DNA from: an uncultured Lachnospiraceae bacterium
GTDB taxonomy: Bacteria; Bacillota; Clostridia; Lachnospirales; Lachnospiraceae
Assembly (NCBI GenBank): GCA_934339135.1
Contig: CAKRHP010000012.1
Span: 1-64,000 of the forward strand
DNA length: 64,000 bases
Reading direction: 5' to 3'
The notes under the pieces are model-generated. The model ran no database searches and was not told where the DNA came from. It saw only the letters and a program-made list of their open reading frames with translations. This document shows positions 17,057 through 26,772 of this stretch, in pieces (within the stretch, counting starts at the first letter, position 1; every line of letters starts with the position of its first letter). The translations under genes and the position numbers were made by a program.

Positions 17057-17953
17057 TTATTTAAGAGTTTTCTTCCATTGCTTTGGTGTCATGCCCTTCC
17101 ATTTCTTGAAGGTGCGGATCAGGTGGCTGCAGTCGGCAAAACCGGTTTCCTGGCTGATATAGGTCAGATCCTGATTGGTAAACAGGAGCAGGTCGGCCGC
17201 TTTATTGATCCGGGTAAATTCAATGTACTCCTTGCAGGATTGATTGTATGTTTCCCGGAAGAGCTTTGCAAAGTAAGAGTAACTCATGCCGCACCTCTGT
17301 GCCAGTTCATGCACCCGCAGAGGTTCTCCGCAATGCTGCTCGATATATTTGGAAATGGAATAGATCGAGGCATCGCAGTCATCCGGTGCTGTAATGATGG
17401 TATCCGTATCCACGCCCTTTTTCTGCAGGCAGCGCATCAGATAGGTCAGCAGCGAGGCAATGTTGGAACAGATCAGAACGTCATATCCGTAGGAATGTGT
17501 TCGTTTTTCCTCGAGGCTGTGGGTCAGAAGCTGCAGGATCGGAAGCTCCTGCAGTTCTCTGCGGCGGAAATGGATGTAATCCGGATTTTGCTGGTAGGCG
17601 ATCCGGAACAGCTTAGAAAAGCGGGTCCGGTATTCATTGGTGATATTTAAAAAGTTCAGGTCGATCATAACGACAAAATATTCCACATCCTCCGCAGACT
17701 CCGCTGTCCGGCGCATGGAATGGACTGCCTGGGGATAAAAAAGGATCAGATCACCGGGATGCAGTGTGTAGAGATCATTATCGCATTGTGCCTGCAGATC
17801 CCCCTTTACGATATAAAGCATCTCCAGATAATAGTGCCAGTGGGCACCGACGCCGGTGCCGGAGGGGGTGTCTTCCAACATAAATATCTCGAAGGGAGAG
17901 TTGAGTCGGTCAATATATTGAAAAAATACATTTTTTTTATTTATTGGTTCCAT
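17057..17953 (-). CDS. AraC-family transcriptional regulator (cupin plus HTH)
   Basis: 298 residues. The N-terminal cupin-type ligand domain shows HWHYYLEMLYIVKGDL and LHPGDLILFYPQAVHS (residues ~35-80). The C-terminal tandem helix-turn-helix spans residues ~195-298, with LRVHELAQRCGMSYSYFAKLFRETY and the second-helix signature TGFADCSHLIRTFKKWKGMTPKQW. AAGGAGATG precedes ATG 17953. It is divergent from the ABC exporter pair across a 222-base intergenic region, so it may control that operon (inference from arrangement). The ligand is unknown. Confidence 0.9.
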   Translation of the reverse strand: MEPINKKNVFFQYIDRLNSPFEIFMLEDTPSGTGVGAHWHYYLEMLYIVKGDLQAQCDNDLYTLHPGDLILFYPQAVHSMRRTAESAEDVEYFVVMIDLNFLNITNEYRTRFSKLFRIAYQQNPDYIHFRRRELQELPILQLLTHSLEEKRTHSYGYDVLICSNIASLLTYLMRCLQKKGVDTDTIITAPDDCDASIYSISKYIEQHCGEPLRVHELAQRCGMSYSYFAKLFRETYNQSCKEYIEFTRINKAADLLLFTNQDLTYISQETGFADCSHLIRTFKKWKGMTPKQWKKTLK

Positions 17954-18175
17954 TTTGGCATCTCCTTATATGTGGTGAAATCAATGTTTATCGGCGTGTG
18001 TTCACGAAAAAGTTACAAAAATATATAGTTTATAAAATAGATTTATTCAGTTTTTTTCAAGATTCATTATAGCATAGTTGGAGGTACCATGCTACACTAA
18101 TTTTCGTTTCATAAAAAATAGGAATCTACGTGGAAAAAAGAGAATCATAAGTAAATGAAAAGGGGGTAGTTAAGA

Positions 18176-19903
18176 ATGACTCCAATGCAATGGTTTTACA
18201 GCTTTTTGCGTCAGTACAAGTGGAAGATGTTCTGGGGGCTTGTGCTGGTAACAATTCTGGCTGTGGCATCTCTTGTCAATCCGGTGATCTCCGGTATGAT
18301 CGTGGACGATGTCATCAATGATGGTCAGACCGGGATACTGCCGTATCTGATCGCACTTCTGCTGGGAACGATCCTTATTAAGGGACTTTGCCGTTTCTTT
18401 TCCCAGGTGCTTTTTGAAAAAAGCTCACAGGGAGTACTGTACAGTATGCGTGATAAGGTGTACCGCAAGCTCCTGCAGGAGGATTTTGCATTTTATAATA
18501 AGAACCGCACCGGTGATCTCATGAGCCGTCAGACAGGAGATATGGATGCGATCCGTCATTTCGTGGCATATGTGATCTATATTGTGTACGAAAATGTATT
18601 ATATTTTGTCTTTGCCCTGCTGATGATCTTTATGACGGACTGGAAGCTGGCTCTCTGTATGCTGCCGGTGCTTCCGTTGACGGCACTGACCACCCGGAGC
18701 CAGTCCAAAAACGTACACCCGGCATTTGGAAGGTGCCGTCAGGCATTCTCCAGCCTGAATACATACGTACAGGAAAATATCAGCGGCAACCGCGTGGTCA
18801 AGGCGTTTGCAAAGGAAGATTATGAGATGGAGAAGTTTGCGGTGGAAAATGACGGCTACCGCGAGGCGGAGCTGGGCGCTGCAAGGATCTGGCGCCGCTA
18901 TGTCCCGTTGTTTGAGCTTTTATCCAATCTGCTGACCATCATTCTGATGCTGGTGGGAGGATGGATGGTGATCAAAGGGGAGATTACCATGGGTAATTTC
19001 GTAACCATCAACGGATATCTCTGGATGCTGATGCAGCCGCTGCGCATGGCAGGATGGTGGATCAACGACGTACAGAGATTTACTACATCCGTAGAAAAGA
19101 TTTACAATACCTATATTGCAGAGCCGGATATAAAGAAACCGGCGCATCCGGCAAAGCACAAAAAGCTGGAGGGCAGAGTGGAGTTTAAGGATGTCTCTTA
19201 CCGGGCCGATGATGAGGATATTCTGCAGGATATCAGTTTCCAGGTGGAGAAGGGACAGACCGTGGGCATTATCGGTACTACCGGTGCCGGCAAATCCACG
19301 GTGATCAATCTGCTGTGCCGTTTCTTTGATGCCACAGACGGCGAGGTGCTGGTGGATGGCATTAATGTAAAGGATTACGATATGTATGAGCTTCGTGATA
19401 ATATCGGGATTGCCATGCAGGATGTGTTCCTTTTTTCGGACACTATTGAGGGCAATATTGCATATGGCCAGCCGGACTGCAGCTTTGAACGGGTGAAGGA
19501 AGTGGCGAAGATGGCAGACGCCAACATGTTTATCAAGGAGCTGCCGGATGGGTATGATACCATTGTGGGAGAGCGCGGCGTGGGCCTTTCCGGAGGGCAG
19601 AAGCAGCGTATTTCATTGGCGAGAGCCCTTTTGAAGGATCCGGCGATCCTTGTGTTAGATGATACAACATCTGCGGTGGATATGGAGACGGAGAGCTATA
19701 TCCAGAAGCAGTTAGACAATATCAATCATAGTTGTACCACGTTTATTATCGCATACCGTATTTCTTCGATACGAAATGCAGACAAGATCCTTGTGCTGGA
19801 TCACGGCAGGATCATTGAGCAGGGAACTCATGACGAGCTGCTTGCCCGGAATGGATATTATGCGACGGTATATCATCATCAGTATCCCGAAATGGCGGGA
19901 TAA
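18176..19903 (+). CDS. ABC exporter half-transporter, degenerate-site subunit
   Basis: 575 residues: type IV exporter fold with six membrane helices (residues ~15-310) and an ATPase domain. Walker A is GTTGAGKS, the signature is intact (GLSGGQKQR), but Walker B reads LVLDDTTSAVD (catalytic Glu replaced by Asp) and the H-loop reads FIIAYR (His replaced by Tyr). Together with the next gene's changed signature this defines one degenerate ATP site, as in heterodimeric multidrug exporters of the BmrCD/LmrCD type. AGGGGG precedes the ATG. The substrate is unknown. It is divergent from an AraC regulator. Confidence 0.9.
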   Translation: MTPMQWFYSFLRQYKWKMFWGLVLVTILAVASLVNPVISGMIVDDVINDGQTGILPYLIALLLGTILIKGLCRFFSQVLFEKSSQGVLYSMRDKVYRKLLQEDFAFYNKNRTGDLMSRQTGDMDAIRHFVAYVIYIVYENVLYFVFALLMIFMTDWKLALCMLPVLPLTALTTRSQSKNVHPAFGRCRQAFSSLNTYVQENISGNRVVKAFAKEDYEMEKFAVENDGYREAELGAARIWRRYVPLFELLSNLLTIILMLVGGWMVIKGEITMGNFVTINGYLWMLMQPLRMAGWWINDVQRFTTSVEKIYNTYIAEPDIKKPAHPAKHKKLEGRVEFKDVSYRADDEDILQDISFQVEKGQTVGIIGTTGAGKSTVINLLCRFFDATDGEVLVDGINVKDYDMYELRDNIGIAMQDVFLFSDTIEGNIAYGQPDCSFERVKEVAKMADANMFIKELPDGYDTIVGERGVGLSGGQKQRISLARALLKDPAILVLDDTTSAVDMETESYIQKQLDNINHSCTTFIIAYRISSIRNADKILVLDHGRIIEQGTHDELLARNGYYATVYHHQYPEMAG

Positions 19904-19925
19904 GTCAGAAAGGATGTGAAAATAA

Positions 19926-21707
19926 ATGGCAAGAAACCGATATGATGTGGATGAAACCTTAGAGGACCACTTTGACATAAACCAGTTAAAGAGACTGGGA
20001 GGGTATGTGAAACCATACCTTGGCAAGATGTTTTTTATCATGGTGCTGATGCTGAGTTCTTCGGCACTGACCATGCTGATCCCGAAGTTTGTCCAGTTGG
20101 AAATGGACCGCTATATTCCGCAGAAGGACATGAATGGTATTATCCGTCTGGTGATCTATACCTTTCTGATCGTGCTGTATTCCGTGATCTGTATGTGGTT
20201 AAAGATCGACCAGATGACAAAGGTGGGACAGGATATTATCCATGAGATCCGTGAGGACTTGTTTGCCCATTTGCAGGAGCTTCCGTTCAGCTATTATGAC
20301 GAAAGGCCTCACGGCAAGATCCAGGTGCGTGTGGTCAATTATGTCAATAATCTCAGTGATCTGTTGTCAAACGGTATTCTGAATACCATTACGGACCTGT
20401 GCAACCTGATCTTTATTCTGATCTTTATGTTCTGTACCAGTCCAAAACTCACATGGATCTGTCTCTGCGGCCTGCCGGTGCTGATTATTTATGTGGTGGT
20501 ATTAAAGAGAAAACAGCGTGCCAGCTGGCAGCTCCAGAGCAATAAGCAGTCCAATCTCAATGCCTATATTGCGGAGAGCATTAACGGTATCCGCGTGACC
20601 CAGGCATTTGTCCGGGAGAAGGAAAATATCGAGATCTTTAATTCCTTGAGCATGAGTTACCGGAAAGCCTGGCTCAAAGCAGTTTATTATAACTTTATGA
20701 TGAGCCCTATGGTGGATCTGATCTCTGTGATCACCACATCCTTTGTATATGTGGTGGGTGTATCATGTATTCTGGGAGGTGGCAGATCCGGTGTGACGGT
20801 TGGCGTGCTTGTGATGTTTACGGCATATATTTCCCGATTCTGGCAGCCGATCAATACCATTGCCGGATTTTATAACAGCGTTCTGACGGCAATCTCCTAT
20901 CTGGAGCGTATCTTTGAGACCATTGATGAACCGGTGGAAGTAACGGATGCGCCGGATGCGGTAGAGATGCCGGAGATCAAGGGCGCGGTAGACTTTGATC
21001 ATGTGACCTTCAGTTATGAGGATGGCATCCCGATCCTGAAGGACGTCAGCTTTCATGTGGATCAGGGGCAGACCATTGCCATTGTGGGACCGACCGGTGC
21101 CGGCAAGACCACGATCGTCAATCTTCTGAGCCGCTTCTACAACACCGACAGTGGATGTGTCCGAATTGACGGACAGGACATTTCCAAGGTGACGCTTCAT
21201 TCCCTGCGTACCAAGATGGGCATTATGATGCAGGACAGCTTTATCTTCTCCGGAACCATTATGGACAATATCCGTTATGGCAATAAGACGGCGACCGACG
21301 AGGAGGTCATCCGTGCTGCCAAAACCGTGCGGGCACATGATTTCATTATGCAGATGGAGGATGGCTATCAGACACAGGTTAATGAGAGGGGAAGCCGTCT
21401 GTCTGTGGGACAGCGTCAGTTGATCTCCTTTGCGAGGGCGCTTCTGAATGATCCGGCGATCCTGATCCTGGACGAGGCAACCTCCAGCATCGACACCGAG
21501 ACGGAGATCGCTTTGCAGAAGGGACTGGATGAGCTGCTGAAGGGCAGAACCTCTTTCATCATTGCCCACCGTTTGTCTACGATCCAGGGAGCAGACCGCA
21601 TTATGTATGTGGATAATGGAAATATTATGGAGGCCGGCAGCCACGAGGAGCTGTTAGCCCGTAAAGGTCTTTATTATGATCTGTATATGTCACAGTATCA
21701 GGGATAA
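19926..21707 (+). CDS. ABC exporter half-transporter, partner subunit
   Basis: 593 residues with six membrane segments and an ATPase domain. Walker A is GPTGAGKTT, Walker B is LILDEATSSID and the H-loop is FIIAHR, all canonical. The signature reads RLSVGQRQ rather than LSGGQ. It complements the upstream subunit: this protein supplies the consensus Walker/H-loop set, and its altered signature faces the other subunit's altered Walker B. The gene starts 22 bases after the upstream stop with AAAGGATGTG as ribosome site, so the two are one operon closed by the terminator at 21756. Confidence 0.92.
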   Translation: MARNRYDVDETLEDHFDINQLKRLGGYVKPYLGKMFFIMVLMLSSSALTMLIPKFVQLEMDRYIPQKDMNGIIRLVIYTFLIVLYSVICMWLKIDQMTKVGQDIIHEIREDLFAHLQELPFSYYDERPHGKIQVRVVNYVNNLSDLLSNGILNTITDLCNLIFILIFMFCTSPKLTWICLCGLPVLIIYVVVLKRKQRASWQLQSNKQSNLNAYIAESINGIRVTQAFVREKENIEIFNSLSMSYRKAWLKAVYYNFMMSPMVDLISVITTSFVYVVGVSCILGGGRSGVTVGVLVMFTAYISRFWQPINTIAGFYNSVLTAISYLERIFETIDEPVEVTDAPDAVEMPEIKGAVDFDHVTFSYEDGIPILKDVSFHVDQGQTIAIVGPTGAGKTTIVNLLSRFYNTDSGCVRIDGQDISKVTLHSLRTKMGIMMQDSFIFSGTIMDNIRYGNKTATDEEVIRAAKTVRAHDFIMQMEDGYQTQVNERGSRLSVGQRQLISFARALLNDPAILILDEATSSIDTETEIALQKGLDELLKGRTSFIIAHRLSTIQGADRIMYVDNGNIMEAGSHEELLARKGLYYDLYMSQYQG

Positions 21708-21755
21708 GGTTTTAGCAGGTTTTTGTCACCCGCATCCCATTTGTAATTTTATTGG

Positions 21756-21796
21756 AAATCCGCTATACTTGAAAGCACAGTATAGCGGATTTTTTG
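21756..21796 (+). terminator. Intrinsic terminator of the ABC exporter operon
   Basis: AAATCCGCTATAC (21756-21768) pairs with GTATAGCGGATTT from 21780, followed by a T-tract; the 11-base loop and perfect stem are typical. Confidence 0.85.
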
Positions 21797-21844
21797 TAAA
21801 AAGCAGATGGCAGTCATGCGGGCGGAAGAAGGGATGAGGATTTT

Positions 21845-23539
21845 ATGGAAAACACTTTAAAATTACCGGCTGGGATTGAAGATTTTAAGGAAATAAGAAA
21901 ACGTGGATATTATTATGTTGATAAGTCGAAGCTGATAGAACAGTTGGTGGAGCTTGGTGGCAAAGTAACTCTTTTTACACGCCCCCGTCGTTTTGGAAAG
22001 ACGCTCAATATGAGCATGCTGCGTTCTTTTTTTGAGACAGGTGCGGATGCGTCATTGTTTGATGGTTTATATATTTCCGGGAACAAAGAGATTTGTGACG
22101 AATATATGGGGAAATATCCGGTGATATTTCTTTCCCTTAAAGATGTGGACGGATTAAAATATGAGAATGCAAAGTACCGCATCATGGAACTGATCGGAAG
22201 AGAAGCAGAGCGTTATTTCTTTTTGGGAGACAGTGACAGGTTATCGGAAAACGAGAAGGAGCAGTATAAGGCGGTGATTGCACTGCAGGACGGTAAATAT
22301 TCCATGGATGAAAATGTTCTGATATCAAGTCTCCGGCTGCTGTCGCATTTATTATTTCAGCACTATGGAGAAAAGACCGTGATCCTTATTGATGAATATG
22401 ATGTTCCCTTGGACAAAGCTTTTCAGAATGGCTATTATCAGGAGATGGTCTCACTGATCAGAGGTCTTTTCGGGATGGCTTTAAAGACCAATGACAGTCT
22501 GCAGTTCGCTGTTTTGACAGGCTGTCTTCGGATTTCCAAAGAAAGCATTTTTACGGGACTAAATAACTTTAAGGTGTTGTCGATCCTTGATTCCAGATTT
22601 GATGAACAGTTTGGATTTACAGATCAGGAAGTACAAAAAATTCTGGATGATTATGAATTGTCTTCGCATTTTGAAGAGACAAAGGAATGGTACGATGGAT
22701 ATCGTTTTGGAAATGCGGATATCTATTGTCCGTGGGACGTGATTAATTATGTGGAGCAGCTCCGGTATGATCCGGCGGCCGTTCCACAGGATTTCTGGTC
22801 CAATTCAAGCGGAAATGCCATGGTGCGCAGATTCATAGATATGGCAGATGTTTCGACGAAAAATGAGATAGAGAGACTGATCGCAGGGGAGAGTATTGAA
22901 AAAGATGTCACTCCCGAACTCACATATGACGAGCTGGACAAAAGTATAGAAAATCTTTGGAGTGTTCTTTTTACGACAGGATATCTGACCCACAAGGGAC
23001 GCACCGAAAGTGGAAAATATCGCCTTGTTATTCCAAACCGGGAGGTCAGAAATCTTTTTGTAAAAAAAATCAGGGAATGGTTTTCTGATGTGTCGAGAAA
23101 AGACGGACAGACTCTGGAGGAGCTTTGTGATGCATTTGTAAATAAAAATGTAGAAAAGATCGAGCAGATCTTTGGGGATTATCTTTGGAATACGATCAGT
23201 ATCCGGGATACGGCAGTGGCAAAAGAAAAAAAGGAAAACTTTTATCACGGTATTTTGCTTGGACTTCTGGGATATAAATCAACCTGGCTGATCAAGTCGA
23301 ATGCGGAGTCGGGAATCGGTTACAGCGATATCTTGGTCGAGGTTCCGACGAACCGGACCGGGATCGTGATCGAACTCAAATATGCCGAGGGCGGAGATAT
23401 GGATGCAGCATGTGAGGAAGCAATGAGGCAGATCGAAGAAAAAGGATATGTTGCAAAGCTGAAGCAGGATGGTATGAGAAATTTCATCCGGTATGGAATT
23501 GCATGCTTTAAGAAAGACTGCAGGGTTGTGGTGGACTAA
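21845..23539 (+). CDS. AAA-ATPase-like protein with PD-(D/E)XK nuclease domain
   Basis: 564 residues. The N-terminal AAA-ATPase_like domain shows YYYVDKSKLI and the Walker A-like FTRPRRFGKTLNMSML, with acidic Walker B ILIDEYDVP. The C-terminal PDDEXK_9-type domain (residues ~450-564) shows HGILLGLLGY, SDILVEVPTNRTGIVIELKY and YGIACFKKDC. The family is expanded in gut Bacteroidetes and Clostridia, often in many copies and in variable regions; function is unproven, possibly mobile-element linked or defence-like. The start is ATG 21845. It is followed by a terminator and a decayed region. Confidence 0.88.
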   Translation: MENTLKLPAGIEDFKEIRKRGYYYVDKSKLIEQLVELGGKVTLFTRPRRFGKTLNMSMLRSFFETGADASLFDGLYISGNKEICDEYMGKYPVIFLSLKDVDGLKYENAKYRIMELIGREAERYFFLGDSDRLSENEKEQYKAVIALQDGKYSMDENVLISSLRLLSHLLFQHYGEKTVILIDEYDVPLDKAFQNGYYQEMVSLIRGLFGMALKTNDSLQFAVLTGCLRISKESIFTGLNNFKVLSILDSRFDEQFGFTDQEVQKILDDYELSSHFEETKEWYDGYRFGNADIYCPWDVINYVEQLRYDPAAVPQDFWSNSSGNAMVRRFIDMADVSTKNEIERLIAGESIEKDVTPELTYDELDKSIENLWSVLFTTGYLTHKGRTESGKYRLVIPNREVRNLFVKKIREWFSDVSRKDGQTLEELCDAFVNKNVEKIEQIFGDYLWNTISIRDTAVAKEKKENFYHGILLGLLGYKSTWLIKSNAESGIGYSDILVEVPTNRTGIVIELKYAEGGDMDAACEEAMRQIEEKGYVAKLKQDGMRNFIRYGIACFKKDCRVVVD

Positions 23540-23569
23540 GGTGTTTGCGGCTACGTCAGGCAGTCTAGC

Positions 23570-23597
23570 AAAAAGGGGCGGGAGACCGCCTCTTTTT
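23570..23597 (+). terminator. Intrinsic terminator
   Basis: A 12-bp stem AAAAAGGGGCGG / CCGCCTCTTTTT with one G-U pair and a GAGA tetraloop ends in the T-run at 23593-23597. It lies just after the AAA/PD-(D/E)XK gene. Confidence 0.75.
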
Positions 23598-23610
23598 GAG
23601 TTAAATATTC

Positions 23611-23688
23611 GAAAAACGGGGCAAAAATAAAATAATAGCACACGAAAAACGGGGCGAAATGTCGAAAAATAAGATTAAAAAACGGGGC
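23611..23688 (+). repeat. Three direct repeats with exact 33-bp period
   Basis: AAAAACGGGGC begins at 23612, 23645 and 23678, exactly 33 bases apart. The first two copies share one extra G upstream. The intervening 22 bases are not conserved and are AT-rich. The region has no open frame. Function is unknown: iteron-like binding sites or remnants of a repeat are possible. Confidence 0.7.
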
Positions 23689-23696
23689 AGTTGTAA

Positions 23697-23885
23697 TGAA
23701 GAATTTTGGCAGTCGCGGTGTTAAGAACATCTCCTATAAATGATGTATTTGAGATATGTAGCTGTGCGGATGGACTGGAGGAAAAGATTGATGCCATGAC
23801 GGAAGAACTTACTAATATGTAGAAATAGATCAAAGACATGCAGGAAGATACGCTTGTCAATAATGCTACCGGAAAAAGTAATTGA
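23697..23885 (+). pseudogene. Decayed coding remnant, family unknown
   Basis: One frame reads protein-like sequence (TSPINDVFEICSCADGLEEKIDAMTEELTNM) but meets TAG at 23820 and again at 23826, then continues IKDMQEDTLVNNATG to TGA 23883. No start codon with a ribosome site is evident. The helical, charged C-terminus looks like the tail of a longer protein. The remaining bases of 23540-23950 hold only the terminator and the 33-bp repeats. Confidence 0.4.
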
Positions 23886-23950
23886 GAGGAGTGGAGAATC
23901 TTGATATAATTAAATATAGTGATTTAAAAAAGTTTATAATTTCTCGCTAA

Positions 23951-24496
23951 AATGGTAAAAATGACATTGTGACACCACTGGTGACACAAATTAGCTGGAC
24001 GAATCACTTGCTGATAATGTCGGGATGCAAGACAGATGAGGAAAGAGAGTTCTATATCCGTCTATGCATCAAGGAAAATTATTCTAAAAGACAGTTGGAG
24101 AGACAGTTAGACAGTGGATATTATGAAAGATATATGTTATCAAAGGAAACTTTGTTACCAGAATCAGTTAAAAAGTTGGGAGAAAACCCATTTTTAGATT
24201 CATATGTTATGGAATTTTTGGATTTGCCAAATGAGTTTCATGAGAATGATTTGCGAAAAGCTTTAATCAGAAACATGAAGGATTTTATTTTGGAATTAGG
24301 AAAAGATTTCACGTTTATTGATGAAGAATATAAGGTACAGGTTGGTGGTGATGATTTTCGAATTGATTTATTGTTTTACCACAGAGGATTACAGTGCCTT
24401 GTAGCAATAGAACTTAAAATAGGCAAGTTCAAGCCTGAATATATATCTAAGTTGGATTTTTATCTTGAAGCCCACCGGCTAAGCCGGTGGTTGTGA
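23951..24496 (+). pseudogene. Truncated YhcG/DUF1016 PD-(D/E)XK nuclease family protein
   Basis: About 180 codons match the middle of YhcG-type proteins: TQISWTNHLLIMSGCKTDEEREFYI, then LLPESVKKLGENPFLDSYVMEFLDL, and the nuclease core FRIDLLFYHRGLQCLVAIELKIGKFKPEY. The N-terminal DUF1016_N domain (about 130 residues) is missing; the frame is closed by TAA 23948, and only GTG 23969 could start it. The C-terminus is cut after KLDFYLEA, where a 19-base palindrome appears and the frame ends seven codons later. It is very probably a non-functional remnant left by an insertion or deletion. Confidence 0.75.
24472..24490. repeat. Perfect palindrome at the nuclease truncation point
   Basis: CCACCGGCT-A-AGCCGGTGG sits exactly where homology to YhcG stops. 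GC-rich end hairpins like this are typical of IS200/IS605-type elements, but no transposase lies downstream, so this is at most an end remnant (inference). The 346-base stretch 24497-24842 holds no gene; apart from the promoter at 24638 I see nothing in it. Confidence 0.6.
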
Positions 24497-24637
24497 TTGT
24501 TGGCAAATCGTATTTGCTCTAAAAATACATAATGTGCTTTTCTTCAAAGTTTTTACACAAATCCATATACTATTATTAAAAATGTAAGGTGCATTTTGTA
24601 TGTTTTAATGGTTCATGCAAAGCAAAATATCATGTAA

Positions 24638-24666
24638 TTGTGAAAAACAAGTTTATAAGATATAAT
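24638..24666 (+). promoter_or_regulatory. Promoter upstream of the DUF885 gene
   Basis: TTGTGA (24638-24643), 17-base spacer, TATAAT (24661-24666). It implies a long leader of about 170 bases before ATG 24843. Confidence 0.5.
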
Positions 24667-24842
24667 TTTAAGCAGATAAGAAGATATAGAGCAGAATAGA
24701 ATCGTAAGGGAAACTGTTTCCTCTGTCATAGATTTTCCTGAACAGACATATATATAGTATGATACAGTTTGGACTTATATCAGCAGAGAAATTTATGTCC
24801 CGTTTATAACCATACACCCCCTTTGAAAGGCAGGATATCCCC

Positions 24843-26666
24843 ATGAACAAGAAAAACAATCACAAAAAAATAATCCCCATCGCTGCTGTCATCCTCCTTC
24901 TTTTGGCGGCAGTTTTTTACATAGGTTTTCGTGAAAACGGCGATAGATCAGGGAGAAACATTCTTTCCCATCCATCCGTAAAGCAGGGGGCAGATTCCGG
25001 GGACACAGGAACCCGCTTCGACGATTTTATGCAGCAGGTATTCCGTCTGATGGTGTCGGAGGATACCCTGACTTTAAATTATACTCTGAAGGAGCCGGAG
25101 AAGTATGGCGTCAAGCTGGAGCAGCCGACGCTTGGTACATACAGTTTGTCCAATTTTAAGGACGGCATCATGACCGATGAGAACTGGCTGTCCTCCCTGG
25201 AGCAGTTCGACTATGATGCACTGGATCAGGAGCAGAAACTGGAATATGACATTCTTCATACGCTGCTTCAGACGGAGCTGAAAAGCTCGGATGTACTGGA
25301 ATATCAGGAATGCCTGGGACCGACCACTGGGATTCAGGCACAGCTGCCGCTGATCCTGGCAGAGTACCATTTTTGGGACAAGGAAGATGTGGAGGATTAT
25401 CTGGCGCTGCTTCGCCAGCTCCCGGATTATTTTGGACAGATCATTGCTTTTGAGCAGATGAAGTCAGAAAAGCATCTTTTTATGGACGATACTACCTGTG
25501 AGGCGATCATAAAGCAGTGTAAGGATTTTATTGCGGAACCGGAGGAGAATTATCTGGTGTCCTCTTTTGAAAAGGGAATTGCAGCGATCGATGGTTTGTC
25601 TGCATCCGAGCGAAAAAAATATCAGGAGCAGAATAAAACCTGTGTGAAGGAATCGGTGATCCCGGCTTACCAGAGCCTGATCGATGCACTGGAGCAGTTA
25701 AAAGGAACCGGAAACAACGAGGGAGGCCTGTGCAAGCTTCCTAAGGGGAAGAAGTACTATGAATATCTGATGGAGTCTATGACGGGATCTGCCCGTAGTA
25801 TCCGTGAGATTGAACGGCTTGTAGACAAAGGACTGAAATATTCCCAGAATAGAATGTCGCAGATCATCACGAAGTCCCCAGATGCCTATTATGATTCGGA
25901 GGATTTTCAGTATCCGTGTACCGATCCGGCAGAGACGGTGGATTATCTGAAGGAGCAGATCAGTCCCGATTTTGAGCCATTGCCGGAGGATGTGAAATGT
26001 CAGGTGAAATATGTAGACGAATCTTTGGAGGACAGTCTGAGCCCGGCGCTTTATCTCACGTCTCCTATTGACGACTACAAGGATAATGTAGTATATCTAA
26101 ATCAGAGTGAGGATTATGATCTGACGGAATGTTTTGCCACCATTGCCCATGAGTCCTATCCGGGGCATCTGTACCAGAATGCGTACTTTTTGTCACAGGA
26201 ACCGGCGCTTTTCCGGCGGATCGTCAGTGTGGGCGGTTATGCCGAGGGCTGGGGAACCTATGCGGAGAAGTACAGTTATGGGATCAGTGGCATGAGTGAG
26301 GATACTGCAGAGCTAAATGCAGAGAATCTTATCGCAACGCTCTGTCTGTATGCCAAGGCAGACATCAATGTGAATTATCACGGCTGGAGCAGGAAAAAGC
26401 TTGCCGCATTTTTAAAGGATTTTGGTTTTGACGGTTCCCAGGCATCTATTATATATGATTCGGTGGTGGCAGAGCCGGTGAGCTATATGCAGTATACGCT
26501 GGGATATCTGGAGATCAATGAGCTTCTTTCGGAAGCAGAGGAAGCATTGGGAGAGAAGTTCTCCTTGAAGGAGTTTCACAAATATTATCTGGGAATGGGA
26601 CCTGTCCCATTTATCGTACTGCAGGATCGTCTGGAGGACTGGATTCGGACGCAGAAGCAGGGATGA
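24843..26666 (+). CDS. DUF885 family membrane-anchored metallopeptidase
   Basis: 607 residues. An N-terminal hydrophobic anchor (residues 10-28) is followed by a large helical extracytoplasmic domain. The DUF885 zinc-like motif is seen as HESYPGHLYQ at residues ~437-446, with the downstream Glu-containing GGYAEGWGTYAEKY and the C-terminal GYLEINELL and YYLGMGPVPF. The family resembles M3/M32-type peptidases and is thought to cleave peptides; the substrate is unknown. No lipobox, so it is anchored by an uncleaved helix. The gene is preceded by a decayed region. Confidence 0.85.
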   Translation: MNKKNNHKKIIPIAAVILLLLAAVFYIGFRENGDRSGRNILSHPSVKQGADSGDTGTRFDDFMQQVFRLMVSEDTLTLNYTLKEPEKYGVKLEQPTLGTYSLSNFKDGIMTDENWLSSLEQFDYDALDQEQKLEYDILHTLLQTELKSSDVLEYQECLGPTTGIQAQLPLILAEYHFWDKEDVEDYLALLRQLPDYFGQIIAFEQMKSEKHLFMDDTTCEAIIKQCKDFIAEPEENYLVSSFEKGIAAIDGLSASERKKYQEQNKTCVKESVIPAYQSLIDALEQLKGTGNNEGGLCKLPKGKKYYEYLMESMTGSARSIREIERLVDKGLKYSQNRMSQIITKSPDAYYDSEDFQYPCTDPAETVDYLKEQISPDFEPLPEDVKCQVKYVDESLEDSLSPALYLTSPIDDYKDNVVYLNQSEDYDLTECFATIAHESYPGHLYQNAYFLSQEPALFRRIVSVGGYAEGWGTYAEKYSYGISGMSEDTAELNAENLIATLCLYAKADINVNYHGWSRKKLAAFLKDFGFDGSQASIIYDSVVAEPVSYMQYTLGYLEINELLSEAEEALGEKFSLKEFHKYYLGMGPVPFIVLQDRLEDWIRTQKQG

Positions 26667-26772
26667 GAAGATATTTCTGAAAAACAGCAGTGTATAAAAA
26701 AGAAAATGACAGATTCATAATGCTGGGATAAAAGGATCGCAGTACACAGGAAGATTAGGAGGAAACGACAGA

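Noticed and set aside
20763-21644. 293-codon - strand frame in the second ABC subunit
   Set aside because: Antisense shadow of the ATPase domain.
23611-23688. Possible small CRISPR array
   Set aside because: The repeats are only 11-12 bases long, number three, and have AT-rich spacers; no cas gene is near.
24472-24842. Complete IS200/IS605 insertion
   Set aside because: Only one end-like palindrome is present; no transposase or second end could be found.
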